Assembly (NCBI GenBank): GCA_033764725.1
Contig: JANRIR010000084.1
Location: forward strand, 1 to 64,000
Length of the DNA: 64,000 nucleotides
Origin: RI-43 sp033764725
Lineage (GTDB): Bacteria; Pseudomonadota; Alphaproteobacteria; Caulobacterales; Aquidulcibacteraceae
Reading direction: 5' to 3'
How positions within the stretch are numbered: position 1 is the stretch's first letter; each line of letters starts with the position of its first letter. This document shows positions 51,340-60,110 of this stretch, piece by piece. The position numbers and the translations under genes were made by a program. A model generated the notes under the pieces. The model was not told where the DNA came from, did not search any database, and saw nothing but the letters and a program-made list of their open reading frames with translations.

Positions 51340-51891
51340 ATGGCGATCGACGACGCTGCGCCGATCCTGCGCGACGCGCGCGTCTGGCTGCGCGCCTGCA
51401 CGCCGGACGATGCAGCCGCGCTGTTCGCCGCGCACGGCGACGAGGCGGCGCATCGCTTCTGGTCCTCTCCCGCCCTGCGCTCGGTGGAGGAGACGCACGC
51501 CTATATCAAGGAAACCCTGGCGATGGCCTGCGGTCGCGTCTGGGCGGTCACCGAGGACGGCGGCGAAGCGCTCGGGCGCATCGGACTTTTTCATGTGCGC
51601 CAGGGCGTGGCCGAGATCGGTCTCATCCTGCGCCGCAGCGCGCAGGGGCGCGGCTTGATGGGCGCCGCCGTGCGGCTCGTCTGCGCACATGCCTTCGCGC
51701 AGCTCGGCTATCACCGCATCGTCGCCGACATCGATCCCGAAAACGCCGCCAGCATCGCGCTCTTCGAACGCTGCGGCTTTCAGCGCGAAGGCCTTTTGCG
51801 CGCCAATTGGATCACGCACCTGGGCATGCGCGACACCGCGCTCTATGCGCTCGTGCGCGACGACGCCGCGCCCCGCAGCGGCGCGCCATAG
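51340..51891 (+). CDS. GNAT family N-acetyltransferase
   Basis: A 183-residue GNAT (RimJ/RimL-like). The start ILRDARVWLRACTPDDAAALFAAH and the acetyl-CoA loop RRSAQGRGLMGAAVR, followed by DIDPENAASIALFERCGFQREGLLR, are diagnostic. It may acetylate a protein N-terminus or a small amine. It starts 2 bp after rlmN and its 3' end overlaps the convergent decarboxylase-like gene by 49 bp. Confidence 0.92.
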   Translation: MAIDDAAPILRDARVWLRACTPDDAAALFAAHGDEAAHRFWSSPALRSVEETHAYIKETLAMACGRVWAVTEDGGEALGRIGLFHVRQGVAEIGLILRRSAQGRGLMGAAVRLVCAHAFAQLGYHRIVADIDPENAASIALFERCGFQREGLLRANWITHLGMRDTALYALVRDDAAPRSGAP

Positions 51892-52406
51892 GGCTCCGGC
51901 GGCAAGCCGAGACCATTGCAGAAATAGGAAACCGTCCGATAGAATCCCGCCAGGGCGATGACCTCCATGATCTGCGCCTCGTCGAACGCGGCGGCCAGCG
52001 CCCGCCACGTCGCGTCGGACAACCGTGCCGTCGCATGCAACTCGTCGCACGCAGCAATGACGGTGCGTTCGGCGGCGCTCCAGCTGTTGCACACGCCATC
52101 TCCCGCGAGCGCGGCAATCTCGTCCGGCGTGAGGCGCGCACGTTCCGCGAAGAAGGCGACATGCACGCCCCACTCATACGCACAGCCATTGAGCGCGCAG
52201 GTGCGGTCGATGGTTATTTCGCGTAGCCGCAGCGAAAGCGGCCCGCGATCGAGCAGGCTGCCGGCGCGGAACTTCTTGTAGATGCGCGGAAACCGCGCCA
52301 GCGTGCGAAACAGGACCAGCGGCGGGACGCCCGGCGGCATGATGGCGTCGAACGCGTTCTGCGTGTCTTCGTCATAGGGAGGGTCAAGCGGTGAGAGTCG
52401 CGACAT
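51843..52406 (-). CDS. Carboxymuconolactone decarboxylase family protein (AhpD-like)
   Basis: A 187-residue CMD-family protein. The conserved segment REITIDRTCALNGCAYEWGVHVAFF has the family's Cys-x-Cys position reduced to ALNGCAYEWGVH, so only one of the two AhpD redox Cys is kept and His remains. It may therefore not be a peroxidase. Substrate unknown. It is divergent from an HxlR regulator that probably controls it through the dyads at 52426-52478. Confidence 0.88.
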   Translation of the reverse strand: MSRLSPLDPPYDEDTQNAFDAIMPPGVPPLVLFRTLARFPRIYKKFRAGSLLDRGPLSLRLREITIDRTCALNGCAYEWGVHVAFFAERARLTPDEIAALAGDGVCNSWSAAERTVIAACDELHATARLSDATWRALAAAFDEAQIMEVIALAGFYRTVSYFCNGLGLPPEPYGAPLRGAASSRTSA

Positions 52407-52425
52407 GATGGGAGCGCTCCAGAGT

Positions 52426-52478
52426 TGCTACGGATTTCATAGCACATCATCGCCAACCTCGCTACGAAAAAGATAGCA
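52426..52478. promoter_or_regulatory. Two-dyad operator between the CMD gene and hxlR
   Basis: Two matching sites: TGCTA-N9-TAGCA at 52426-52444 and CGCTA-N9-TAGCA at 52460-52478. They share GCTACG-N6-ATAGCA and have centres 34 bp apart. The second reaches the hxlR start codon, so binding would also block the regulator's own expression. HxlR-type proteins often bind GCTA/TAGC-like dyads; the match here is inference. Confidence 0.72.
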
Positions 52479-52807
52479 TGTCGACGCCCAAGCCCAACCG
52501 CCCATCGCGACGCTCGCGCTCCGGACGGCCGATCATGGCCGCACTCGACCTATTGAGCCGACGCTGGCAATTGCGCCTGTTGTGGGAGATGCGGGACGGC
52601 GGCGCCTGGCGCTTCCGCGCGCTTCAGGATGCGGCCGGCGTCAGCCCCAGCGTGTTGAATGCACGACTGGCCGAACTGACCGAGGCCGGCATCGTCGCGC
52701 TGGACGAGGACGGCTTCGCCCTCACCGAGGACGGCCGCGCGCTGCTCGCGGCGCTGGCGCCGCTGCACGCCTGGGCCGAGCGCTGGGGCGGGCGCGAATC
52801 GCGATAG
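52478..52807 (+). CDS. HxlR family transcriptional regulator
   Basis: A 109-residue winged-helix protein. The HxlR pattern is visible in MAALDLLSRRWQLRLLWEMRDGGAWRFRALQDAAGVSPSVLNARLAELTEAGIVAL. It lacks the conserved N-terminal Cys of redox-sensing HypR-type members in this position. A divergent CMD-family gene shares its upstream region with two dyads. The DUF4149-like gene follows 10 bp downstream. Confidence 0.92.
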   Translation: MSTPKPNRPSRRSRSGRPIMAALDLLSRRWQLRLLWEMRDGGAWRFRALQDAAGVSPSVLNARLAELTEAGIVALDEDGFALTEDGRALLAALAPLHAWAERWGGRESR

Positions 52808-52817
52808 CCTCGCGGCC

Positions 52818-53231
52818 ATGATCCAGGATGTCGCTCTCGTTGCCTCGCACGTCTTCGCCGGCATGGCGCTGGGGTGGACGGCGCTCTTCTCATTCGTCGT
52901 GGCGCCCGTGGCGTTCAAGCACATGGACGCAGGGCGCGCAGACCGCATGGTGCGCAACATCATCAAGGCGGGGCATGGCGCGCTGGCGTTCCTGTGCCTT
53001 GCCGCGGGCGCGGGCGCGATCATTTCGGGCGCGATCGGCGGCGCCGTGATCGCCGCGCTCGCGGCGGCGTTTTATTTCATGTGCCAATGGACGCTTGCGC
53101 CGCGCGACGATCCGCGCCCTGCCGGCGCGCGCCGGCAAATGAAGGGCCAGCGCATCGTCGCCTCGCTGCTGACGGTCGTGGGCATGCCGTTGATGATGGC
53201 GTCGGCGGCGTTGACGCAACTTGGCATCTAG
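52818..53231 (+). CDS. DUF4149-like membrane protein
   Basis: A 137-residue protein with four predicted helices. VFAGMALGWTALFSFVVAPVAFKHMDAGRADRMVRNIIK resembles the DUF4149 family. Function unknown. Its location right after hxlR suggests co-transcription. It ends 7 bp before the convergent stop of the phospholipase-like gene. Confidence 0.8.
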   Translation: MIQDVALVASHVFAGMALGWTALFSFVVAPVAFKHMDAGRADRMVRNIIKAGHGALAFLCLAAGAGAIISGAIGGAVIAALAAAFYFMCQWTLAPRDDPRPAGARRQMKGQRIVASLLTVVGMPLMMASAALTQLGI

Positions 53232-53237
53232 CGGCGG

Positions 53238-54842
53238 TTAAGCTGCGCGACGCTTTAGTGCGGACTTCGCCCGCCGAATCCACTCGGCCACATCTGCTTC
53301 CGTCGGCGCAGGCGCTTCTCCCCACGCGCGCTCCGCCGCTTCGCTGGCGCACCACGCGTGCAGCGCGGCGATCAATTGCGCCGGATCGGCTTCCGCCAGC
53401 GCCGCCGCATCGCGCACGCCGCACGCCACGAGCGCCTGCGCTTCCCGGCTCTTGATGCTCGGCACCGTGCAGGCGAGCGCGGCCTGCGATTGCCAATCGT
53501 GGATCGTCTGCGCCGAGATGTGGCGCGCGCCAAGCAGCACGGCCGCCGTCGCCGGCGACATGCTCAACAGATCCGCCACCGTATGGACGCCGAGCCCGGC
53601 GAGACGCTTTGCGGTCTTGGGTCCGATCGAGGGCGCATCCTCCACCGGAGAATCGCCTTGCAGCGTGAAGGTCGGCGGGTCGTCCTTTTCTTTTTCCTTG
53701 GCTGCGCGCGGCGTTTTCTCTTTCGGCAGCGGGCGATCGAGCACCAATTCCGGATCGGCCGAAGGCGCTGGCGTCGGCGGATCGACAGCGGGCGGCTTCG
53801 TTGACAATGGGGGCGGCGGCGTTGCGGCGGCGCGCGGCGTTGACGCGGGGCGTTTGCGCCGCGCCGGTTTCGCTGCGACATGCGCCGTGCCGATCTCGCG
53901 CGGCCACTTCGCGTCGAGCGACGACAAGGGCGTGTGCAGAACCTCCGCAGCATACAAGGCGCGCACGTCGCGATCGTCCTCCGGCAATGTCTCGCGCACT
54001 TTGCCGGTGCGCTTGAATTCCTCAAACATGGCGCCGACGCGCTTGCGCTCGCCGAGATCGTCGATCTGAGCCAGAACCATCTGGATCGGCGCATCGAGCG
54101 CGACGAAGAAGGCCTGCGCGCCTTCGCCCAGTTTCGGCGGGCGCGCGCCGGATTGCGCAATGATGCGATCAAGCGCGCGCGCCAGCGCGATCACGGCCCG
54201 GCCGACGAGCGGCGCCACGCGCGCGCGGATTTCCGCATCGAGTCCAGCCTTGGGCTGCTTTACGCCTTTGGCGAAATCATAATGATCGATGATGGTTTCG
54301 TAGGATTGCGTGCTGAGCTGCGCGCCGCTGCGGATGAGCGCGGCGAGCCAATCGGCGCCGTCCTCCGCCGCGATATCGGGATAGCCGCCGAGCTCCTGCT
54401 CGAGCATGTTCTGGAAATCGCCATAGGATTTGGCGAAGCTCCATTCCACCGCCCGGTGGATAACGCCCTCCTCTTCGGTCTGATGGGTGTGAAAGGGCTG
54501 ATGCGGATCGGCGATGTAGTGGCTCATCACGCCGGCGCAATACGCCGCGTGCGGCCAGTCGCTGGCGGTCAGCGCGCGCGTCGTGCGTGCGCGCCACACC
54601 TCCGCCGACTCGATAGCGCCGCCCCACTCGCCGTCGCGCACATGCAGAACGTGGTTCTTGAAATCCTTGAACTGGTCGTCGGGCGCCTTGGCGCCTTTGA
54701 GATAGGCGGCGTGGTGATGCAGGAACAACGTGCGCCACGCCGGCGCATCGGGGCTCCGCAAATGGCGCAGCGCGTCGACGGCGATCTTGTGATGCGTCGA
54801 CCGGCAGCGGGAGGAAAACACCAGATCATAGAGGATCGACAT
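53238..54842 (-). CDS. Zinc-dependent phospholipase C-like protein fused to a DUF4332 helix-hairpin-helix domain
   Basis: 534 residues. The N-terminal domain (about 1-300) resembles zinc-dependent phospholipase C/S1-P1-type helical bundles: STHHKIAVDAL at 15-25, the HHHAAYL patch at 42-48, and the diagnostic HAAYCAGVMSHYIADPHQPFHTH at 98-120. A Pro/Lys-rich linker follows (about 320-400). Then comes a DUF4332-type helix-hairpin-helix region (SIGPKTAKRLAGLGVHTVADLL near 405-426, and a weaker second copy near 462-485). No signal peptide is evident. The DNA-binding-like tail on a PLC-like enzyme is unusual. Function unknown. Confidence 0.78.
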   Translation of the reverse strand: MSILYDLVFSSRCRSTHHKIAVDALRHLRSPDAPAWRTLFLHHHAAYLKGAKAPDDQFKDFKNHVLHVRDGEWGGAIESAEVWRARTTRALTASDWPHAAYCAGVMSHYIADPHQPFHTHQTEEEGVIHRAVEWSFAKSYGDFQNMLEQELGGYPDIAAEDGADWLAALIRSGAQLSTQSYETIIDHYDFAKGVKQPKAGLDAEIRARVAPLVGRAVIALARALDRIIAQSGARPPKLGEGAQAFFVALDAPIQMVLAQIDDLGERKRVGAMFEEFKRTGKVRETLPEDDRDVRALYAAEVLHTPLSSLDAKWPREIGTAHVAAKPARRKRPASTPRAAATPPPPLSTKPPAVDPPTPAPSADPELVLDRPLPKEKTPRAAKEKEKDDPPTFTLQGDSPVEDAPSIGPKTAKRLAGLGVHTVADLLSMSPATAAVLLGARHISAQTIHDWQSQAALACTVPSIKSREAQALVACGVRDAAALAEADPAQLIAALHAWCASEAAERAWGEAPAPTEADVAEWIRRAKSALKRRAA

Positions 54843-55025
54843 GAAAGCCCCGACGCCGCGATCGACATCGTCACGCTACTGCGATTCCCGCCGCGGGCGC
54901 CCGCTGCTTGCGCGTCATGTTCGATGTTCGTTCGCTGGGCGGCGCGGCGAATTGCGGTTGCGCGGATCGTTGCGCTTCCGCAAGCTGGGCGAGATGCTGG
55001 ATGGCGGGACGGCGCGGAGAGCAGC

Positions 55026-55865
55026 ATGCGATGGCTGATCGGTCTTGCCGCCTTGGCGCTCGCCGGGCTGGGCGAGGCGGCGGCGCAAACCAGCCTGCCT
55101 TGGCTGCGCGTCTGCGCCGATCCCGACGATATGCCCTATTCCAACGCCGGCGAGGAAGGCTTCGAGAACCGCATCCTCACCGTGCTCGCCCGCGATCTCA
55201 GCGCCCACATCACCTATGAATGGCGTCCGCGCTCGCGCGGGTTCGTGCAGCAGACGCTGTTGGCGAATTCCTGCGACGTGGTCGCCGGCGTCATCGCGGG
55301 GCGCGACGAAGTCGCCACCACGCGGCCCTATTACCGCTCGACCTACACGTTCGTGTCGCGCACCGATCGCGGCTATGCGGTGTCGAGCCTGGACGATCCC
55401 AGCCTGTTGCGTCTGCGCCTCGCCACGCCCGACGCCGCCGACGATCGCGTCAGCGATCCGACGCGCTCGGCGCTGTTCCGTCGCGGCGTGCGCACGAACA
55501 TCACGCCTCTCGATCCCAGCGCGCGCGGCGGCGGCTGGCCGCCGATCATCGATGCGCTGGTGCGCGAGGACATCGACATGGCGCTGGTCTGGGGCCCGAC
55601 GGCGGGCTATTTCGCCACGCGCGCGCCGGTGCGGCTGACCGTGTCGCCCATTACGCCTTGGTTCGATCCGCCGGCCTGGCCGATGGCGTTCGACATCGCG
55701 ATGGCCGTGCGCCCCTCGGATCGGCGCACCTTGCGGGCGCTCAATGGCGCGCTCGCGCGCAACAGGGAAGAGATCGACGTCATTCTGCGCGCCTATGGCG
55801 TGCCGCTGCTCGACTATCCGCCGCCGCTGCAGCCGCCGACGCAGGGACGCCGCCGCACAGGCTAA
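55026..55865 (+). CDS. Periplasmic substrate-binding protein, XoxJ/MoxJ-like
   Basis: 279 residues from ATG 55026. A signal peptide (to ...GEAAAQ, about residue 21) is followed by a solute-binding fold with the XoxJ-type start LRVCADPDDMPYSNAGEEGFENRI. That family is annotated as quinoprotein dehydrogenase-associated and normally sits by xoxF and xoxG. Neither is in this window, so it is an orphan copy, and the quinoprotein link is inference. The 183-bp gap upstream (54843-55025) shows no gene. It ends by overlapping the convergent mtgA stop by 4 bp. Confidence 0.82.
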   Translation: MRWLIGLAALALAGLGEAAAQTSLPWLRVCADPDDMPYSNAGEEGFENRILTVLARDLSAHITYEWRPRSRGFVQQTLLANSCDVVAGVIAGRDEVATTRPYYRSTYTFVSRTDRGYAVSSLDDPSLLRLRLATPDAADDRVSDPTRSALFRRGVRTNITPLDPSARGGGWPPIIDALVREDIDMALVWGPTAGYFATRAPVRLTVSPITPWFDPPAWPMAFDIAMAVRPSDRRTLRALNGALARNREEIDVILRAYGVPLLDYPPPLQPPTQGRRRTG

Positions 55866-56698
55866 CGCGGCGCAACCTCCTCCACGCAATCCGATAGCGC
55901 ATCGCGGCGCACCACGCGCGCGCGCTGCAGAATTTGCGCGCTGCGCCGTCGCACATAAGGGCCGGGATCATCGGCGCGCCAGCGATTGGGGCTCGGCAGA
56001 ACCGCGGCGAGCCTTGCCGCCTGCAATTGCGTGAGATCGGCGGCGGAGCGGCCGAAGCGCGCCTGCGCCGCCGCTTCGACGCCGAACACGCCGTCGCCGA
56101 ATTCGATGGCGTTGAGATAATGCTCCATGATCCGGCGCTTGGACCACAAAGTCTCGATGAGAAATGTAAAGTAGGTTTCAAGCCCTTTGCGCACCCAGGA
56201 GCGCGCCGGCCACAGGAAGAGATTTTTCGCCGTCTGCTGACTGATGGTGGAGCCGCCGCGCAGACGCGCCCGGCCGCGTTCTTTGGCCTTTGCGTTGGCC
56301 TCCATCGCGGTGCGGATCGCCTCCAGATCGAAGCCCTGATGCGTGCAGAAACCGGAGTCCTCCGCCGCGATCACGGCGCGGATCATATAGGGGGATATCT
56401 CGTCGATCGGCACGGGCTGATGCTGGATCACCTCGCCCTCGGCGGCGCGCTCCATCATCAGCACGGTCCCCGGCGCCGGCGCAAAACCGTAGATCAACAC
56501 CCACATAACGGGCGCGACCACGATCGCGGCGGTCAAAACGCCCAGCGCCGAAAGCGCGAGGCCGAAGCGCTTGTCGCGCCGCAAACGATGCAGGTCGAGA
56601 TCAAGCACGCGTTGCAGGCGCCGGCCCCGGCGCGCACGCTCGGCGGCATTGGGCGCGATGGCGTCGATCAGGCGGCCGCCGTCCTCCCGCTCGCTCAC
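55862..56698 (-). CDS. mtgA: Monofunctional biosynthetic peptidoglycan transglycosylase
   Basis: 278 residues from the GTG at 56698, which overlaps the queG stop (GTGA); an in-frame ATG 21 nt upstream is an alternative. One N-terminal helix (about 55-77) is followed by the GT51 domain: the catalytic Glu in AVIAAEDSGFCTHQGFD, RGGSTISQQTAKNLFLW, and the second Glu in HYLNAIEFGDGVFGVEAAA. It polymerises glycan strands from lipid II without transpeptidase activity. The queG-mtgA order suggests co-transcription. Confidence 0.94.
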   Translation of the reverse strand: MSEREDGGRLIDAIAPNAAERARRGRRLQRVLDLDLHRLRRDKRFGLALSALGVLTAAIVVAPVMWVLIYGFAPAPGTVLMMERAAEGEVIQHQPVPIDEISPYMIRAVIAAEDSGFCTHQGFDLEAIRTAMEANAKAKERGRARLRGGSTISQQTAKNLFLWPARSWVRKGLETYFTFLIETLWSKRRIMEHYLNAIEFGDGVFGVEAAAQARFGRSAADLTQLQAARLAAVLPSPNRWRADDPGPYVRRRSAQILQRARVVRRDALSDCVEEVAPR

Positions 56699-57813
56699 GC
56701 CCGCCCCTCCCGGCCCCATTCGCGGCGCACCGCGGCGTCGCTTTCCTCCGGGGCCCAGCGCTCTTTGAGGCGCGCGAAGGCGTGTTCGTCAAGCAGGCGG
56801 CCGAGCGCCCAAACCGCCATCGCGCGCACCAGGGCTGAAGCATCGGCCAGGCGCGCCGACGCCGCAGGCGCCAGATCGGCTGCGCCGCTGTTGCCGATCG
56901 CGATCATCACATTGCGCACGAAACGGTCCCGCCCGGTGCGCTTGACCGGCGTGCCTGCGAAGCGCGCGCGAAAGGCGTGATCGTCGAGCGCGGCGAGGTC
57001 TGCAAGATCGGGCGCGCGCAAATCCGGCCGCGCGGCGATGCTTGCAGCTTGCGCGAACTTGTTCCACGGGCAAACGGCGAGGCAATCGTCGCAGCCGAAC
57101 ACCCGATTGCCCATCGGCGCGCGGAATTCTTCGGCGATATGGCCTTTGTGCTCGATCGACAGATAGGCGAGGCAGCGCCGCGCATCGAGCTGATAGGGTG
57201 CGGGAAACGCAGCCGTCGGGCAGATGTCGAGGCAGGCCGTGCAGCGTCCGCAATGGTCGGCCTCGCCATCATCGAGGGGCAGCGCCGCGTCGGTGAGGAT
57301 GGCGCCGAGAAACAGCCACGACCCGTGCGCGCGCGACACGAGATTGGTGTGCTTGCCCTGCCAGCCGATCCCTGCGCGCTGCGCCAGCGGCTTCTCCATC
57401 AGCGGCGCAGTGTCGACGAACACCTTGACCGCAGCGCCGCTGGCGCCTGCAAACCAGCCGGCGAGTTGCTTCAGCTTGCCCTTCAGGGCGTCGTGATAGT
57501 CGCGGCGCGCGGCGTAAGCGGAAACCAGACCGTGCGTTTTGTTGTCCAGGAACGCAAGCGAATCGTCATCCGGCGCGTATGAGAGCCCGACGACGATGGC
57601 GCTGCGCGCTGCAGGCCAAAGCGCGCCGGGATGCGACCGCTCCGCGGCGCGCGCGGCCATCCAGTCCATGTCTCCGTGGCGGCCCAGCGCGATGAAGCGT
57701 TCGAGCGCAGCACCCGCGGGCCAGGGCGCGCGCGCGTCGGCGACGCCGATGCAATCGAAACCGAGCGCCGCCGCACGCGCGCGCAGCGCCGCGCTGAGCG
57801 TTTCAGCCGCCAC
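56695..57813 (-). CDS. queG: Epoxyqueuosine reductase QueG
   Basis: 372 residues from the GTG at 57813. It reduces epoxyqueuosine in tRNA to queuosine using cobalamin and two [4Fe-4S] clusters. The cluster motifs are CGRCTACLDICP and CDDCLAVCPW, and the catalytic Asp lies in KVFVDTAPLMEKPLAQRAGIGWQGKHT. A HEAT-like C-terminal helix region follows. The GTG start overlaps the upstream CDF-like gene by 11 bp; the long frame to 58461 is a shadow of that gene. Confidence 0.95.
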   Translation of the reverse strand: MAAETLSAALRARAAALGFDCIGVADARAPWPAGAALERFIALGRHGDMDWMAARAAERSHPGALWPAARSAIVVGLSYAPDDDSLAFLDNKTHGLVSAYAARRDYHDALKGKLKQLAGWFAGASGAAVKVFVDTAPLMEKPLAQRAGIGWQGKHTNLVSRAHGSWLFLGAILTDAALPLDDGEADHCGRCTACLDICPTAAFPAPYQLDARRCLAYLSIEHKGHIAEEFRAPMGNRVFGCDDCLAVCPWNKFAQAASIAARPDLRAPDLADLAALDDHAFRARFAGTPVKRTGRDRFVRNVMIAIGNSGAADLAPAASARLADASALVRAMAVWALGRLLDEHAFARLKERWAPEESDAAVRREWGREGRA

Positions 57814-58612
57814 TGGAGACGCCTTCGCGCGATGGCGCAGGCAGGACGATCGCGGCGCGCCCGGGCGCCGCCGCGCGCACGCGCACGAGCGCTTCGGCGG
57901 CGATCGCGTGCGCGTCAGCGAGCGGGCATGCGGGATCGAGATCGATCGCGGCGACGACGATGTCGTCGTCGGCGATGATGCGCGCGGCGCGCACGCGGGG
58001 ATCGTCCTGGGCGGCCGCGACGATGCGCGCGCGCGTCTCCTGGTCGAGCGGCGCCGTCGCCAGAACCAGCGCGGCCGCTCTGCCTTCGTCCCAGGCCGCG
58101 AGCGCAAGCCAGATCGCGATCGCCACGCCTGCGGCGGCGTCGAACAGCGGCGATGGGCCATGCGCGCCGAGCGCGAAGCCGACCAGGGCGACAAGAAGCA
58201 CGCCGACGTCGGCGCTGGCGCGCGTGCGATCACCGCGCGTCGCGATCGCCGCGAAGCTCGCCGCCGCGATGGCCGCCAGAAGCGCAAACGCGCCGATGGC
58301 GGCCTCCTCGATCGCGAGCGGCGCCACGAAGCGTTGCGCCGCAACGCCCGCCACGATCGCCGCCGCGGCGCCCCCCAACCCGGCGCGCGCCAGCCCCCAC
58401 AGCGCAGCAGCGCGCGGTCCTGGCGCGCGTCCGACAAAGGCCGTCGCCAAGCCGACGCCAACGAAGGCGAACGCCCCCAGCACTGCGACCGAGCCGGTCA
58501 TCAGCCACGCGCCGAGCAGCGCAGCGCACACGAGGCCGGCCGCAAACCCGCCGGCCAGGCGTTGGCCGGCGGCGCGCGCGGGCGGGTCGGGGGCATTTTC
58601 GCGGATGGCCAT
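57803..58612 (-). CDS. Cation diffusion facilitator-like protein lacking metal ligands
   Basis: 269 residues with a CDF layout: about six helices and a C-terminal cytoplasmic domain (LDQETRARIVAAAQDDPRVRAARIIADDDIVVAAIDLDPACPLADAHAIAAEAL). In helix 2 the family's metal-binding LLADALHSLxD is replaced by VLGAFAFVGVGLATAF, and in helix 5 the HxxxD site is replaced by RASAD. With the transport Asp/His pairs gone, zinc transport is doubtful. ATG 58612 was chosen because it gives MAIRENAPDPPAR ahead of helix 1. It is directly upstream of queG. Confidence 0.75.
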   Translation of the reverse strand: MAIRENAPDPPARAAGQRLAGGFAAGLVCAALLGAWLMTGSVAVLGAFAFVGVGLATAFVGRAPGPRAAALWGLARAGLGGAAAAIVAGVAAQRFVAPLAIEEAAIGAFALLAAIAAASFAAIATRGDRTRASADVGVLLVALVGFALGAHGPSPLFDAAAGVAIAIWLALAAWDEGRAAALVLATAPLDQETRARIVAAAQDDPRVRAARIIADDDIVVAAIDLDPACPLADAHAIAAEALVRVRAAAPGRAAIVLPAPSREGVSSGG

Positions 58613-58656
58613 GGCGTTGATGTAGAGGGCGGCGGCGGCGGAAAGAAGCCGAAGCG

Positions 58657-60066
58657 TCAGCGCTGGCCGGCGAGAAACGCCGCGGCCGCCTCCATCGCCG
58701 GGTCCCGCCCGGCGCGATAGGCCGAAAGCGTCAGGGGGGCTGCGATGTCGGGCGCGATCGAGGCCACCGCGATCGGCCGAAATTCCACCGCAGGGTGACA
58801 GATCGCTGTAGCGCAGCCGGTGAGATAATCGTGATAGCCGTCGGCGAACAGAAGCCGCATCTGCAGACCCGGCAGCGTGACGAAATCCCCTTCCGCCCAG
58901 AATTGCAGCCGATCGCCCGCGGGCTCGCCGATGATCGTTACGCGGTCGCCGCCGGCCTGTTTGAGATAGCCGATGGAGGCGATACCGGCGGAGAACGTCC
59001 ATGCGCTGGTGAGCACGACGATGCGGCCGCGCACGCTGCGTGCGAAGCCGCGCATATAGGGCTCCGTCGTGGTAAGATCGCCGCCGCTGTTGAAGCGCAT
59101 GTCGAGAATGAGATGACGCCGGCGCGACCAGGCGCGTTCGCGCGCAGCCTGCGCAAGAAAATCCGCAATCGAGGCGCCGAGCGCATCGCGGTTTTGGCGC
59201 AGCTCGATGATGAAGGCGTCGAGCTCCGGCGCGTCGCGCCAGCGAAATGCGCGTTCCGCCTCCGTGAAGGCGTAAGGCGCGCGTTCGACGGGAAGCAGCG
59301 TGCGCCAATCGCCGTTCTCGATGGCGGTGCGCTCCGGCCAGAGCCAGCGATGCGCGTCATAGCCGCGCCAGAGCGGCGTGCCGCGCTCGCCCGCGATGCG
59401 GCGGCTGACGACGACCCCATCCGGCATGGCGAACTCGTAGGTCGCGGCGTCCGCCGCATCGGCGACGCCGGCGGCGTGCATTTGTTCCGGACTTTCGAAA
59501 AAAAATGGCGCCAGCGTCGCGCGCCATTGCACAGGCCCGCCGAACAGCGCGAATGCAGCTGCGCGCGTAGCATCGAAGGGGCGGCCGTCGACGCCGATCA
59601 GCGTCGCGCCCAGCAGATCGGCGTGCTCGCCGCGCGCGCGCACGACCACGAAATCGCCCTCGAACGGGGCAAGCCGCAAGGCGATGCGGTTGTAGCGCGC
59701 CGCGCGATGGGCGGGGAACGAGTTGGTGTGGCCGTTGTCGGCCAATGCGGCGATGCGCGCGAGCTCCAGTTCGATCTGCGCGTCGCTGAAGGCGCCGGCG
59801 GCGTCGATGAGCGCGGCGAGGCGCGCCTGCGCGGCCGCGCGCGCATCCGGCGAAAACGACAGATCGCGATCGAGAAAGTCACGCCTAAACAGCGCCAGGT
59901 CGGCAAGCCTCGCGGGGCTCGCCGTTAGCGCAGGCGGCGCCATGCCGACTGCGTCCGACAAGCGGGCCTGCGCGGTCGCTGCGCCGCACAGCGCGGCCGC
60001 CGCGGCGAGCGCGATCCCAAGAGGGCGCAAGCCGAAATGACACAATAGAGGGCCGATGCGCGCCAT
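58657..60066 (-). CDS. S41-like peptidase, exported
   Basis: 469 residues from ATG 60066 (AAGGAG 8 nt upstream), with a signal-like N-terminus (...LGIALAAAAALCGAATAQA). The C-terminal half resembles S41/tail-specific proteases: HLILDMRFNSGGDL, and the nucleophile Ser in LTSAWTFSAGIASIGYLKQAGG. The general base Lys is not obvious, so activity is uncertain. The first half has no PDZ signature. It is on the gltB strand, 44 bp downstream, and the two may be co-transcribed. Confidence 0.8.
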   Translation of the reverse strand: MARIGPLLCHFGLRPLGIALAAAAALCGAATAQARLSDAVGMAPPALTASPARLADLALFRRDFLDRDLSFSPDARAAAQARLAALIDAAGAFSDAQIELELARIAALADNGHTNSFPAHRAARYNRIALRLAPFEGDFVVVRARGEHADLLGATLIGVDGRPFDATRAAAFALFGGPVQWRATLAPFFFESPEQMHAAGVADAADAATYEFAMPDGVVVSRRIAGERGTPLWRGYDAHRWLWPERTAIENGDWRTLLPVERAPYAFTEAERAFRWRDAPELDAFIIELRQNRDALGASIADFLAQAARERAWSRRRHLILDMRFNSGGDLTTTEPYMRGFARSVRGRIVVLTSAWTFSAGIASIGYLKQAGGDRVTIIGEPAGDRLQFWAEGDFVTLPGLQMRLLFADGYHDYLTGCATAICHPAVEFRPIAVASIAPDIAAPLTLSAYRAGRDPAMEAAAAFLAGQR

Positions 60067-60110
60067 TACGGGCTCCTTAAGGCAAGAGCGCCGCCACGCG
60101 AAGACGCCTC

